Program-made: the position numbers and the translations under genes
Source of the DNA: Durusdinium trenchii
Lineage: Eukaryota > Sar > Dinophyceae > Suessiales > Symbiodiniaceae
Length of the DNA: 64,000 nt
Assembly (NCBI GenBank): GCA_963970005.1
Contig: CAXAMN010000015.1
Location: 235,002 to 299,001 of the forward strand
Reading direction: 5' to 3'
The notes under the pieces: generated by a model
Seen by the model: only the letters and a program-made list of their open reading frames with translations
What the model was told of the DNA's origin: nothing
Database searches by the model: none
Part shown: piece after piece, positions 1 to 13,349 of the stretch
Layout: each line of letters starts with the position of its first letter
How positions within the stretch are numbered: the stretch's first letter is position 1

Positions 1-1640
1 TCAGTCCAGCAACCTTGGTTTCAGCATGTCATGGAGTGACATTCACAAAAGTAATTATCATGATCGACCACGTTTACCTCTCTGCAGCAAGAGCATGCAA
101 GAGCATGAGCAGCACTAGCAATCCATAGCAATCCTCTTGCAATAGCATGTTACATGTCCGTTCCGTTTCCATTATGTAATTCGTGTCCGCCCGGCACCGC
201 TGGCACATACATCTAGCATCATGTATGTAAGTAGCAATAGGCGGAAAAGCTCACATCACACAGCCTCGTAACGCTGCGCGGCAACTTGCCCCAGCACCCG
301 CTCAAATTGTCTCTTTTCGCTTTCAGCAGCCTCAAGAGCAACTTTCAAAGAAGCGGGCCACATACACACACACAATGAATACAGCTCAAAAATCCAAGGA
401 GCACGTTGAATAAAATGTGAAGAAGTGGCTAGAAAATATGGATTGTGGATGGATTTCAGAACAATTCAGGCCTCCAAGGCTGCTTGTGGAGCACAAAGCC
501 CAAAGGCGATGTCAAAATGGAGCAAGTTCGCGCCTCCGAACAATAATATTGCGATTGGATGGTGGGTTTGGCAATCTCGCTCATCCTGCGTGAACATTCT
601 GGTTGATGACTCACTCAACTCACTCCCTCCTTTCCTCCTTTTCGTGCCCTTGCCTTCACTTCCATGATCTGCAAGGCCTGGCCAATGATAAACCGATCCC
701 TGAACCAGAATCAATGCTGTGGACGTTCTGAGAGGCCAAACAATATATTGGACACTGAAATCAAGTAGAAACTGTACTATATACCAAGGTCACATTCTGC
801 AAATGCCATAGATTGACATAAGGTACTGATGCTGGCCAAGTAGCCTGGCGCATCCGTAATGATCCGAACCTTGGCCGAAGGCGGCGGGATCTTTACCAGT
901 CCTGGCTGCACATGATAGCGTTGCTACATAGTTATAAGTTGTATACATACCAAGTTCTGGCTATATAATGCAAAATGAACATGCACGTACATGCCCCACT
1001 ACTGTAAGCGGGTAGCTACGCATGGATTGCTGCCATATGCTTGGTTAATCTTGGTTACTGATGGCCAGTGGTGGCCAGTCACAAACTGCGTTCAAGGCTC
1101 GTTGTGAACGCCAACAGCCTGCACAATTGCTCGGTTGGAATCCAAAACATCTGCGGTGAGCTGGGTCTCTCTAGGGCATGTTCAGATATCATAAGAGGGA
1201 CGCGTTCACCAAACAAACAACGAGCGAGAGAGAGAGAGGGGGAAAGGCACGCAAAGTTTTTCCACGACTGAACTGCGATGCCTGGCGTTCTTCCTGTAAT
1301 GCCGCTGCGGTGGCCACGTGAATCACTGCATCTAAGGCCCTTGAGGTTCCTGCAGCGAGATGCTCGGCATTCAGCTCCTGAGGGAAATGGACCACTGTGG
1401 AGTGTCAAATGAAAGGTAGGCGGCGCGCGATTCCATCAGGAAACACATCAGAGAGATAAGAATAATGTTCATGTTTGATCATGTTTCAGCCCTGTACAAG
1501 TGCCGCCAAGGAACTGCTGTGGCCATGGTGGCTGCATTCAGTAAAACGTCCTTGGGAGTGGCTGGAGGCTGCGAAGCACTGCCAGGTGCGCTTAAGGATT
1601 TGATGTGGCATCGCCCTACCCCCCCCAAAAAAATACTTTA
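1..1640. other. No supportable gene
   Basis: Reading frames here are short and overlap on both strands without protein-like composition. A short GA run lies near 1228-1240. I see no exon with plausible splice sites and no element boundary. Confidence 0.5.
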
Positions 1641-1658
1641 CTTCGAGTGATCCCCACC

Positions 1659-1820
1659 TGGCATTCTATCTGGCATATCTTCTGGCATTTTGTCTGGCAT
1701 ATTTTCTGGCATTCTATCTGGCAATGTATCTAGCAATCTATCTGACACACTATTTGGCCTATCTTCTTGCAGCATTCTATCTGGCAATCTACCTGGCATT
1801 CTATCTGGCAAACTATCTGG
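1659..1820. repeat. Degenerate 12-bp tandem repeat
   Basis: The unit is close to ggcattctatct and recurs about 13 times with substitutions. It forces an artificial open frame on the minus strand rich in Met-Pro-Asp-Arg, which I do not regard as a gene. It directly abuts the 40-bp tandem array that follows. Confidence 0.85.
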
Positions 1821-1972
1821 TTGAAGTCCAGCGGTGCACACTGCGATCGGATCCTTGCGGTTGAGGTCCAGGGATGCACACTGCGACCGGATCCTTGCGG
1901 TTGAGGTCCAGGGTGCACACTGCGCTCGGATCCTTGCGGTTGAGGTCCAGGGGTGCACACTGCGATCCGGAG
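1821..1972. repeat. 40-bp tandem repeat, 3.8 copies
   Basis: Copies start at 1821, 1861, 1901 and 1940, with a unit of ttgaggtccagggrtgcaca followed by ctgcgatcggatccttgcgg. Copies differ by a few substitutions and single-base indels, and the last is truncated. The long open frames across it on both strands are repeat artefacts. Confidence 0.9.
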
Positions 1973-1984
1973 CTGGCCAGACAA

Positions 1985-2062
1985 GATCGGCGAAGCAGAT
2001 CGGCGAAGCAGATCGGCGAAGCAGATTGGCGAAGCAGATCGGCGATGAAGATTGGCGAGGAA
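1985..2062. repeat. 13-bp tandem repeat gatcggcgaagca
   Basis: Six near-identical units run from 1985, the last one diverged. An AGG/AAGG-rich low-complexity stretch follows to about 2106. With the two preceding arrays this makes a satellite mosaic of three unrelated unit lengths within 450 bp. Confidence 0.85.
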
Positions 2063-2119
2063 GGAAGCAAGGAGGCAGGAAGGCAGGCAGGAAGGAAGGA
2101 AGGAGGAAGAACAACTGTG

Positions 2120-3004
2120 ATAAAATCTAACAACCCTCACCTGATCACCTGGCAGGTGGGGAAAAACATACGACGGAGTCAGAACATATCTGTATAAGTA
2201 TCTGTATATTATTTATCAATCTCCGTACATCATTCTGTGGAAGCTCTTGAACATGAGCATTGGCATTTCTGTACAGCTTGGTGCCTAGTATCATGCGTTG
2301 CAGTACATGGAGTGCTCAATGCCACATCGCAAGCACCGTCTGTTCGCCTTGCCCCATGACAGTGGCAGCTGTCCCACATCCTGGGCTTTGTGATCTTTGT
2401 GCATCCAGATCATCCAGTCGCTTGCATAAATCATATATTGCTGCGCACTGTGAATGTTAGCAAGGACAATCATTTGGTTGTCACCACTGAACTTTTCACA
2501 AGTTCCTGGAGCATCCTCGTACCCAGCAAGGCTGTACAAAACGACCAGCAACGGCCAACCTGCAATCTGCATTAACCTCCACAAACGTATGCACATCTAT
2601 GAGCGAGGAATCTCCCACAACATGCAGCAGCAAACATGTGTTATTTAATACCGTCGAGTAATCGCCCTGGCTGATAAAAAAGGAATGTTTCGTTGGAGCT
2701 CATCAGAATAAAGCTCACATTGTGTGGAGCCGCCGAGCGTCTGGTCGCAAAATATGCCATGGCACGTCTCATGCGTGCCTCAAGTAGAGCTCTTGCAGGA
2801 CGCTTGGAGATGCCACAAAGTCATACAAAGTCTAAGCTCATTTGACCCTGTCGAGTGACCTGTGCCACCGAACTGGCTAACCTCCTCCAACCTTTAAACC
2901 CGGAGATGTGTTTGCCATTGACAGCGAAAGCCTTTTGCCTCAGGAGGTTCACGCCGGGTGTGCACTCAGCTCAAAGCTTGGGTCCGCACCTACTTGGCTG
3001 GGGC

Positions 3005-3035
<31 letters not shown>

Positions 3036-6000
3036 ATATATACACACATATATATATATAACATAAACATATATATATATATAACACCAAGGGGTGCGTG
3101 CGCATATGAGTGATTGGACGTTTCAAACCTCAAAGGCTGTCCTTGGTCAATCCGTCGGATTCCGTAGCGCGTGGCGAACGCGTGGCGATGCGTTTGAGAA
3201 GCCATGTGGGATGCAAGCATCAAAGCAGCTCGTGTTGTCCTTGGGCATCAAAGCAGCTGGACTAACATGCTCCCAAACCACCGCACTCAACGAACGCAAT
3301 TGCCACAGAACAATTGCAAGCAATTGCAATTGCAAACTGTTATATAAACAGTTAAACATATGTATGTACAATATGTTGAAGAAACAAAGAGAGCAAAGAA
3401 TAAAGAATGATAACGGATGGCAAGGCTCCTTTCAATGGGCCTTATCTTCCTTATCATCTTGTCTCAATAAAAGCTCTGTTCTTCGATTCAGGGGATGGAG
3501 GACATTGCCATTCACACTGAAAGGAAGACACGCTCCGTGGACAACTTTGACCGGAAGGCTCTGCGGCTCCAGTGCTCCCTCCTGCTCCCTCCCGTTGTTC
3601 AAGAATCCATGCAAGCAAGCACAAGCTGAAGCAGGCATGGCACCAAGCGTGCCCAGCCCATCATCATTTAAGAACTGTTTAGAACTTCCGTTTCTTCTGA
3701 CTGAGCATGCTCGCTCAAGGATGATGACCATGCTTACAAGTCACAACCCTGATCGCTTGCCTGGAATTGAGCCTTGGATGCCGACTTGGATTCGTGTGTG
3801 TGTTCCACCCGCCCTGTCAACGATCCATGAGCTTCATCAATCTCATACATCGTACATCCCCTGACCCAAAACAGCCACAGTACGCATCACGAGAAGTGAA
3901 GGACAAAAACCTGGCCATCCAAAGAAAGCGACATCCGAGTGCCCACTGCAAAGAGACAGCAACTCAGCCTGTAAAGTGACAGCAACACATCAGGGCGACC
4001 ATGTCAATGTTTCACTTAAATCACACTATATATATATATATTGCTGTACACTGTCATGGATCCTTTCGAGCAGCCCCACCCAGAGGACTTTTAACACCAC
4101 AAAGTCAGCAGATTGATTTGTCAAACTTGCTCTCACTTTGCTCTGGGCAGCGCCAAATTTGCCTCCTCAGCCTAACTACGAGCATCCAACAAACGGAAAA
4201 CACACACTCACTTTCTGTGCCCTTCATCCCCCATGTGATGCGGATGCTCCAACCGGAGATGCATTCATGCCGAAACTTGGCGCCTCTATCTGCCAGGCTC
4301 TGTAGCCCACCCGATTTGGCTTTCAGCCAGGTGGGGCAAACTTGCACATGACTTTCCGAGTTCCCGACATAAGTGGAATGTGGGTGTATGCTTTTGCCCG
4401 AACATCGTGTCAATTGATTTGAATAAGCAAATCGAGAAGTCTCATATCTATTTTTATGAGCTTTTGATTCTTTTGTACTTTTAAAAATTTTAAGGTTGCG
4501 GTTTTGTCCGGCTTAGCTCCTCAAAGCTGCAAGGTCAACCCGGCGGAAATCCGCACTGTCACAAACCTCTGGCATTCAAAGTTGGGAGAGAGAGAGAGAG
4601 AGACTGTGTTAAAAAAATGTAAAAAATACTTCACCACCCCACGGACCATGTCCCATGAAAGCGGCAACAGCCAAAGATCACAGTATTGATTCCGATCTTC
4701 CCTCCCTCTCTATTTTACAATTCAATGCGAACCCATGCAAATGGTATATACAAGCAGCTTGGATTGAATGGGTTCAAACTTCAGGGTAAGTGGATCACCA
4801 GGTGAGCACGTGGAATCAGAGCGTCTCAGGTCAAGCAATAAGACGATAAAGGAAAGAAACACGACTTGCAAATTCAAGTGGAACCACACGCTGACCAAGT
4901 GTCCATTGCCGGGGCGCGAAACCGCAGACTTCAACAAACAAGACTTCACTGGAACAACACAAAAGCAAGCAAAAGGAAGTGGCCCATGCAGGAGGAGGAG
5001 GAGGGAAAAGCAAAATTATCTAGGTTGTACAATCCCCCTTTGTGGACCTCCCTATTTCCTGACTAGAGAGGGGGTCGTCCACCCTCTTGATTGAAAGTTG
5101 AAACAGCTCCCTTTTTTGACCCATGCGTTGATCACATGGGCGGCCACGCTTTCTGAAACATCTAGCATTGTCGGAAAATATTAGAAAGAACAACTTGATC
5201 ATTTGCGGGGCTTGCACGAGTGCTCACCTGCTTCAGCGGAGTCGTCCAAGTGCAAAGCCGATCACTTGTGCAGCTGTGCCTTCAGGCAAACAGCGGCTCC
5301 ACTTAGCTTTAGCACTAATGCGTCGAGTTGCACAAAAAATCTCGAGTTCAATCCGAACCGAGTGCAACTATTGACCGCTATGATGTTTCTGCTTTCAGAT
5401 TCCTTCGGGCCAATATGGTTCTCCACAGGCTGACTACCACCAGTGCAAATGCCAATTGCTGAATAAAGAGTAGGTAGAGAGCACTGCTGCAATTTGCATG
5501 CCCAACGCAGCTATATCCTTGCAATGCAACTTTGGCTCTTTTGCTCAAGGCCAAGCGCCCTGTAGCTGGAGTCGGTGCACCTGGCTGTGCGATTAGATAC
5601 AATGTATGTATGACATACGCTAAAGAATGTTCATGAGCTGTGGCCGGGATGATCTTGAGGTCATGCAACCATTCTGAAATGACCGCCATGATCCACATTG
5701 AACTCTGCTTCCATCATCCATCCACTCCCTTGTTGCTTCATATCTCACATTGTAACGGCAATTCTTAGCATGATTGTTGCTGATAGTCGGCTCCAACAAA
5801 AGCATAGAAAAGCAGCACCCTACAGCAACTACTTGAACCACTCCCACAACAGGGAAAAAAGGCATATGAAGTAATGATTGATAGGTGACACAGAACCAAG
5901 TGATTCACACTTTGCCCCAAATGAAAGTAGATTGTCCCATACTTCTATATATATACTCGATCCCGCCTGGCCTCGTTTTAGACGAACTGCACCTGCACAT

Positions 6001-6320
6001 GCAAACAGGACAAAGGGATACGAAGGGTGCCAAAGGCTAGGGCTGGACAAGCTCCCAAATTGTTCTAACATGATCCAATGAGCATCATGAGCTTTGCCTC
6101 TACCTGAGCATCGCCATTCATGGCACCACATTTGCCACCTGGAATGATGCTATCTGCAAATGCCGTTTGTCTTGTGAGAAGGCATCGCGGTTTCCCCGCA
6201 TTGTCTTGCCACCCACAGGACAGCTGCATCCGAGACACTGAACATAGGGCTACCATTCACAGTGTAGACCTGCAAGGCACACTCTAGATTTCACAGGTTC
6301 TCCACCAATGTCAGTTGCAA
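2120..6320. other. No supportable gene; scattered microsatellites
   Basis: The longest frame (3094-3864, plus) has low-complexity-like composition and no recognisable motif. Short AT runs occur near 4028-4040 and 5946-5954, and a GA run at 4569-4592. I could not identify an exon with convincing sites. Confidence 0.45.
3005..3084. repeat. CA/TA compound microsatellite
   Basis: A run of CA units passes into TA units, then a second mixed CA/TA block ends near 3084. It is simple sequence with no coding role that I can see. Confidence 0.9.
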
Positions 6321-6326
6321 AGTCAC

Positions 6327-6378
6327 CTAGGAACAAGAAGCTACTAGGGGCTCCTGGCCGTACTACTAGGAGCAAGGA
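6327..6378 (-). repeat. CTAGTAG dispersed repeat, partial copy
   Basis: This is a reverse-oriented fragment of the dispersed repeat seen in full at 18039-18222. It shows the elements aagaagctactaggggctcc and ctactaggagcaagga. Orientation is given relative to the 18 kb copy. No target-site duplication is visible around it. Confidence 0.85.
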
Positions 6379-6379
6379 T

Positions 6380-9300
6380 TCACAAATCTCACAGCGGCCT
6401 TAATGTTGTGCACCACCTCGGCTGATTTTTTCAGGGCGCCAAACCAGCTTGACGGTTACAGTGTTTCTTCTCGATCAGTATGCTGCACAGTATAGGACTT
6501 CAAATCCCAGGAGCGTATTGACACTGGGTGTGTGGATTGTTGAAAGCTTTGCAGCCAACCCACCTCGGGTTTTGGCACAATCGTCCGTGATTCAAGGCTC
6601 AAGTGAAAATTTAACACATCTCATAAAAACCGAGCAATCAATACTCCGGTTCTTTGAAGCGTAGCATGAATCTACGGCCGGCAATCGCGCGGAATCTGCG
6701 CGTCCAGCATCTCTTCAAGAAGTGGAATCGAAAAAGGCAGCTGCTTGCTGGAAAGACTTGATTGGAAAAGTATGAATCAACCTCCTGCTTTCTACGGCAT
6801 AAGCACTGTATATGCACAACATGTCTATTTCTGTGCACCCAAGGTGCCCCGCGTCACCTGAAAATCCTGAGCAACACGTCACCATTGATGCCCCGACGGG
6901 CAGCATCACTCAGGTTAACCAAATCAAAAGGATTCAAAAGGCATCTGAAACCAAAACTCCGCCAAGCAGCCGTTCCAAATGTCTGAAATGAAATTGTATG
7001 GAAAGCTCTGTCCTCCACATCGTCTGATGCACAATGCGATATCAGACTGACTGTTTACACTTGTCGGGCCCCCGTCCCTTTGAAACCTTGTGCTTCTTGG
7101 ATGCATTAGTCGTTTGACCACACAGAAGCACATTGAATGGATTTTGGCACCTCTGCCTTTGCTCGGAGAGACGCTGCCCAAGAAGTTATCATAGTAGGCC
7201 TCAAGTCGTTGGCATGCCTAACGCTATAACGTCAACGTTGGCAAGGTTCTAACTAATATATTATATATTTTGTGTTTGTCCTTCAAGGCTATGTTTGGCA
7301 GTCAGTGGCCTTGGACCAAGTAAACTTGTATTTCTACACATTCCCCCTTATGATGATGGGACTTCTTACGCAAGGCTGACGGCGCAACGGCGACACATCT
7401 TGCGTGCAAGGTTGCCCGAGGTAGCTTCACTGTGGCCAGCTGCCCCGGGCCCCAGCATGCTTGCTGTGTCATGTGGCTGTGGGCCCGCAAAAAAAAAATA
7501 CGTACTTTGATTATCTTTGATGAAATTTGCGTTGACTGACCCAAAGAAGTGAGGAGTTCTGCACGCCGCTAATTATGCCGCAATTGGCAATGCCTTCTTC
7601 ACGATGTTCACGATGTTTTTGCTGAGGCCGCAGTGACTGGATCTGCGGCCAAGAAACTGATGGATGGCAGTTTGTGGGTCCCAAATCGCAAATCTCAGTC
7701 CTGGTGCAGGAAAAATGGTCGCAACATGTGGAACCCCACTACAATCGTGACAAATGAATGCATTGCGTCTGGGGGCACAGTATGCAGCGCCATGCAGGGC
7801 CGTTGTGCATATCTTGTGGAAAAATACCAGTTTCTACATGAGGGTGATGCAATGACCTCGTTGAGCTCAAAACAAGTCATAGCTGCATTGCTTCTTCTCA
7901 TTTCTTTTCTAACAATGCTTGCTCCATCTCCTGAGTGTTCCCCCGGATTCAAGGCTGGCGCTCCTGTCCTTAGAGACAGCGAACACGGCGAAAAAAAGGT
8001 AGGAATGCCTGTTCCCAAAGGGCCCAATACTGTCCAACATCTGTCAACACTATATAGACACACCCAATAATTACTGTACTCCCAATGACTTTTCAATGTG
8101 TGATGACATGATGTCTATGACTGAACTGACATGATCCACCAATGCCCACCCAATCTGGAGGTTTAAGCCTGGCCCTTCGCGTTGCCTGTCAAGCCGCGAG
8201 AGTCATGATAAGGTGCTTTGGGCCTCCCAAATTGTCTGGATTCCCGATCCTGGAATAGCAGTGGCAGCTTGGTGGAGGTAGAGCAGAATCAGAACATGCA
8301 ACATGAAATGATTGGCAACCCAGCATACTCAAAGTTGAGACATGAATCACCGGGCAATTTGCTCATTCGCATGCGTCCTCTCCATGTATATATGAGTGCC
8401 ATGAAACAAGCTACAACACACAGAGCACACAAGCCCATCTCAACTCTGTGCATGTGCGCACGCATTTCCGGGCCCAAACAAACACTTTCTGCGATCCCTG
8501 CTCGTGCCCTTAGTCATCAGTAAGTTATGCATGCTATGCTATTGTCCAGAATTCATGCAGCATCAGCTACAAATTATGAATTTCCGTTGGGCCGCTTGAA
8601 TGCAACCGAGCTGCACCATCTCCTGGCCAATGACCGATTGACGGATCGAGGCGAATCAACTATCAACGCATTGCCTACAAGATGGCCGAATGGTTGGCCA
8701 GGATCACACAGGCACGGAGACAAAAAGCCTCCCCATGGGCAAAGGAAATACACACTCCCCCTTGACACAGCAGCTCTTCACAAATAGCCGAATGGCACTT
8801 CAAATTGCCGCCATCTTCAAGTTCAGTGCGGCTTTACAGACATGTGGGCAACCTAGTCTGCACGCGCTTGATATAAATATATATGTATACAATAGATCAA
8901 TAGTATATTAATTCTTATTTTGGGGCACAAACGGACCGCAAACAAGTCGAAGCCACATGGCCACCAGTTGCAAAGTTTGTATAAAGTGAGCCGACAGGAC
9001 AAGCTTCCTGGGCAATCGCCGCATTGGACCGAGGGAACGTGTTCACCAATCTTTGAATCTTTACATTCAACTTCACAACCGCCGAAATTGATCATATTGC
9101 GTAGTCTCCCCTTCCACGTGCCCCAAAGAACAAAAAACTGGAAGACGAAGATCTATACAACGGCTCAAAGGCTAGCAAGTGCGCAAAGTCCAGTGTAACG
9201 GGTCGTATACCGCGACATGAGCCATAACAACGGGTGATGTTGCACATTATGTAATTCTGTTAATGGATGTCGACGGTAAGGAGTTACAAACATATTTACA

Positions 9301-10610
9301 ATGGGTGAGCCAGGTTCATTCCCCAAAGGAGCGTTTATCAAAACATAACAGCTGCCTTCACGCCAGGATACTACAAGGTCCACCTCGCCGGAAGTTCGTC
9401 CAGGTGAATCCCAAGGCGATGGAGACATCCACAGCGGAGCAGCCCAAACAGATCCACAACTGGTGGCCAAAAAGTGAAGAACATTAAATATCTAGAACAA
9501 CACAACAATCATCAAAATCAAGACGGATACAGTACGGCAAACGAAGATGAAACAAAGGCATTCCCTGACACATGACATGGACTGTGAAACCTTTGACACT
9601 TGTGGCGATTTCTGCCTCTTCATATCAAAGTCAAACTCAATGCGCTTCACGCGCCTGAAGTCCTAAGGCACAAGGCCAGCGGCAAGCATGTCACTAGGCG
9701 CATAATGCGTTTCAATTTCAGGGAATCTACAGTAGTTTTATGTCTTCATTTTGTAGACGCTACAGAACCTGATAATTTGCTAAGACTCCAACTTCCCTCC
9801 CTTGTCCCGAATGAGCAGTGCAGGCAAGGATGTGTCTAACATGGTCTAATGGGCAGCCGGCGTTGTAAATCTTTACATCCCAAAGTTGTAAAATCAAAAA
9901 TCACGGCGCAGCGAAAGCAGAGTGTTTTCTTTCGTTAAGCCATCTGTACTTCTTGCATGTAAAAATTGCCCAGAAGGTAAATGGCTTGCAGGAAAGCCTC
10001 CATGCTGCAGGCAGAAGCAAGCCATGCGAAACAGCCATCTTTGATAGGCGCACTTGCCAAATCTACCTTGGCGCCGATATACATGTTTTTGCTTTGTAGC
10101 AACTGACAGTTTTGCTGGTTATTCATTCCAAACTATGGACCCAATCTGCTTGCAAACCTCGCATCTCGTGATCAACCTAAATTCAGGACACGCGAACGCT
10201 GGAACCGTTTCTTTTCCGGAGCTATGCCATATCATTTACCTCTCCCTTTTAATGTATGCCAATAAACAAGCATATATATATATATGATTATATATGCACA
10301 AACACCACTATATACCATATTCAGCAATATTATGATATACTTTTGAATGTGTGCAAGCTTTGGGATCAGAGGGGGCCTTTAGGTTTTAAAGCAGGGGGTG
10401 CCGGGGACCGTGCAAGTCTCACTTGCACTGGTCTGTGGTATCACCTTGGGACGCCGAGTTGACACACCTGCGCGAAAATCGTTGATGCACAATTCCATGC
10501 ACAAACGTGTCTTTGTTCTTCTGCCATTTCTATGGGCCGTTTCTGAGGTTTCAGGTCGGCACTCTCTATGCTAATCGGGTGTTGCACTATATATATGTTA
10601 AACATCTTAA
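6380..10610. other. No supportable gene
   Basis: Frames are short and none has recognisable motifs. The minus-strand frame 9935-10126 has a protein-like composition (hydrophobic helices and few Cys/Trp clusters) and could be a terminal exon, but nothing else supports it. AT microsatellites lie near 8875-8885 and 10273-10290. Confidence 0.4.
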
Positions 10611-10617
10611 AACTGAA

Positions 10618-10744
10618 TCTGGATCCTTGCACCTTTGCACTTGAAGTTGGTTGGACACCTTTGCGCTCGTTTTATATACCCTGGAACTTCTCTCAGCTAG
10701 ACGTTGGGACAAGTGGCATTCAGACCGTGCGCACTTTATCCTGA
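10618..10744 (+). repeat. Dispersed 125-bp repeat, copy 1
   Basis: It starts at tctggatccttgcacctttg and ends at gcactttatcctgagcg. It matches 11233-11359 in the same orientation with roughly 80% identity by eye, including the gttggacacctttg and cgttgggacaagtggcattc blocks. No gene content is seen. Confidence 0.8.
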
Positions 10745-11157
10745 GCGCGTCTCTCATGTCTCTCAATCTTTGAGAGCCTGGAGTGAGCCGAGCCAGAGGT
10801 TGGTTAAGGTTTGAAGACTTGGCATCGACAGGTTTCTATGCCAGAAGGTGCCCATAGCGAGCGAGAGGAGCCAGCGCTACGCAGGCAAAACAGACCGTAG
10901 CGCCGAAACTTTGAATTCGAGTTCAAGTGAACTCAGCCACGCACCTAGTGTGCACATTGCGCGTTACACGCACACGCAAAACAAGGCTAGGTGCCCTAGG
11001 TTTGCTTTAATGAGGTTTGGTCGTGTCCTTGTTCCTTTTCGTGTGGCTCCCCTTTCATTTCCCTTCACACATGTTTCTCTCCTGCCTTTCCCACCTTCAT
11101 GTCCTGTCATCTCATTCCTTTCTTTCTTTTGCGTGCACATTCGTCTGGCCTAGCGTG

Positions 11158-11182
11158 CACGTGCACGTGCACGTGCACATCC
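11158..11182. repeat. GTGCAC tandem palindrome
   Basis: Four tandem copies of the self-complementary hexamer GTGCAC lie just upstream of the second copy of the 125-bp repeat. The stretch could extrude as a cruciform, but nothing shows a function. Confidence 0.7.
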
Positions 11183-11232
11183 ACATTGAAAACAGGTTGA
11201 AAGGTGGTGCCCCAAGCTTCGTTACACGGAGG

Positions 11233-11359
11233 TCTGGATCCTTGCGCCTTTGGACTTGAACCTGGTTGGACGCCTTTGCACTCGTTTTACCCAGGAACTT
11301 TTTTCACCCAGGCGTTGGGGCAAGCGGCATTCAAGCCCGTACGTACTTTATCCCAAGTG
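11233..11359 (+). repeat. Dispersed 125-bp repeat, copy 2
   Basis: This is a direct repeat of 10618-10744, 615 bp downstream. It differs by scattered substitutions and a small deletion in the tatataccc segment. Similarity fades in the flanks, so this looks like a dispersed element or an old local duplication. Confidence 0.8.
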
Positions 11360-11377
11360 TGTGCACGATTTGATACA

Positions 11378-11764
11378 TTATATACTATATAACTTACTAT
11401 ACATGCTTGATCGTGACTGAACACAGCGTTGGGCTGGCTGCATGCATGGCTGTGCGATGAGCCTATACAGTCTCAACAAAGCCACAAACAGGGACGTGTA
11501 GTCTGGCTTGCCGCTGGAGCCAATGCACATGCTGCCAATGTCCCCTCGGACTGGCAGATTGCCTCGATTGATTAGCCGCTGCGCAGGGATCTGTACACTA
11601 GGAAAAGTTCCTTCGCCCGTCCCAATCATAGAAGCCTCCCAGCCCATAACGAACAAGTGGTTTGTGGTCGTGATACCGTGTCGTGAAGGCTTAGGAACAA
11701 GAAACCTGAGATCATCCATCCTACGAACTGACAAGCTAGGAGACCAGGTGAAGTTGTTGCCCAA
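11378..11764 (-). CDS. Possible exon, unknown protein
   Basis: This 128-codon open frame has balanced, protein-like composition (for example LSVRRMDDLRFLVPKPSRHG near the N-terminal end), unlike the repeat-driven frames nearby. I recognise no domain and cannot place splice sites. The opposite strand is also open over much of it, so the strand is not secure. Confidence 0.25.
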   Translation of the reverse strand: MGNNFTWSPSLSVRRMDDLRFLVPKPSRHGITTTNHLFVMGWEASMIGTGEGTFPSVQIPAQRLINRGNLPVRGDIGSMCIGSSGKPDYTSLFVALLRLYRLIAQPCMQPAQRCVQSRSSMYSKLYSI

Positions 11765-13349
11765 GACGGTCTTTCAGGTCTTTAAATGTCTTTAGAGATG
11801 ATCTCACGTGTCACACGTCTTACTCTCCAGATTTGTGCTTTGTCCATGCAAAAGAGCCGTTTGGGGCAACACTCGTTGACCGGGGGCTACAGCATTGCTC
11901 CACCAAAACACTTCTGAAATTCATGGGCAAACTTTCCAAGGTTGCATTTTATAAGGACTGTTGGCTGAGGATGCTGCCATGCAATCCTATGCAATTGTCA
12001 GTCTTGTGGAGTAAATCGATTCGAGGCAAGAAACTGCAACCAATGGCTTTCCCAGCTAGAAAAAACACCCCGCAGCCTTCATAAAACTTGGAGCTGAGCG
12101 GCAAGAATGCCATGTACCAGAAGACGCCTTGCAGCCATCGAGCAATAACTATAGATACTGGACTACCGTATATATAATATATATATATATATAATATTAT
12201 ACACAGTATGTACATGGTTGTTCTGCTCGTCTCATGCAGCTTCTGCCACCTCTTTCACAACACCTTCGAGCAACATACTCCTAAATCCCACCATGGGACC
12301 CAGCCTCCCAAAGCCAATTTGCATCTCCTTTTGTGGTGGAAGCGCAGTCCAAACTCGCAAACCTCAGCTCAGCCGGCTCATCCGCAGTGTTGGTCCAAAT
12401 TACTATAACAGCCGACACTCGACTCAAGGGCCAATGGCCTGGGAATCCTTTTTGAGAGATTTGAAGTATGCCTCTCCACCCGTTCTGGATTTCGAGAGCT
12501 AAGTCAAAATCTTAGGTGACTGTGTTTGATGCATCATTCGCAAAGGTGCACTGTTAAAGTAGGAGCTCCGAATTGCTGGCAAATGTTGCTTCAAAATGCG
12601 TCAAGGATCGGAGTGCTGGTGAGATTCTGTGCAGTGGCTGTGGCTTCTAGCAGCACCACAAAGATTATATCAAGGTGCCTCTGTCAGGAATGGCTGACGC
12701 AACTAACGGCCAGGGCCCCATGTGGCTTCTGAATATATACGTATTGCTCTCTCCTCTCAATCTGTGCATTTCACATAATTGTGTGCATTTCATGTGCATT
12801 TCACATCTGTAGGCATGCAAAAGGGTAAAGGGGAACATGCCACCTAGTTCAACATATCATCGGCTGCCCTGCTAGCTCACACAACGCCTTCATTATGTTG
12901 AAACCTAAATGCCTGGGTCTAGATCTTCTGAGAATCATGACCCCGTGGTGACAAGCATCTCAACAATCCTCATATACAATTTCTGCCCACCTCATGATCA
13001 GGCTCCCAATGAGTAGCACTGCAACTCAAGAGCTATCATTGCATTGAGCCCAAGGTCTTTCACGATCAGGCCGACGAAAAGCTTAGTCAACCGCTCGGGA
13101 GTACTGAATCATCATTTGAAGGCCTGGAGCCTCCCTATATAATATAGTAGAGGTATAGTATGGAGTATAAATAAATAAACAAATCATTACTGTCAAATGA
13201 ATCAAACGCCAACGATATGCCTAGGGTAGGTGAGGTCCAACCCAGTGTCAACATGCGGGTTTACAGTCACAAATTGCTTTGAACATGTCCTGGCCTATCT
13301 TTATTTAGCACTGTTATATACAATGATGCCGTAGCTGTAGCTATGTTAC

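Noticed and set aside
1821..2062. CRISPR-like array
   Set aside because: The repeats are head-to-tail satellites without unique spacers, and the genome is eukaryotic.
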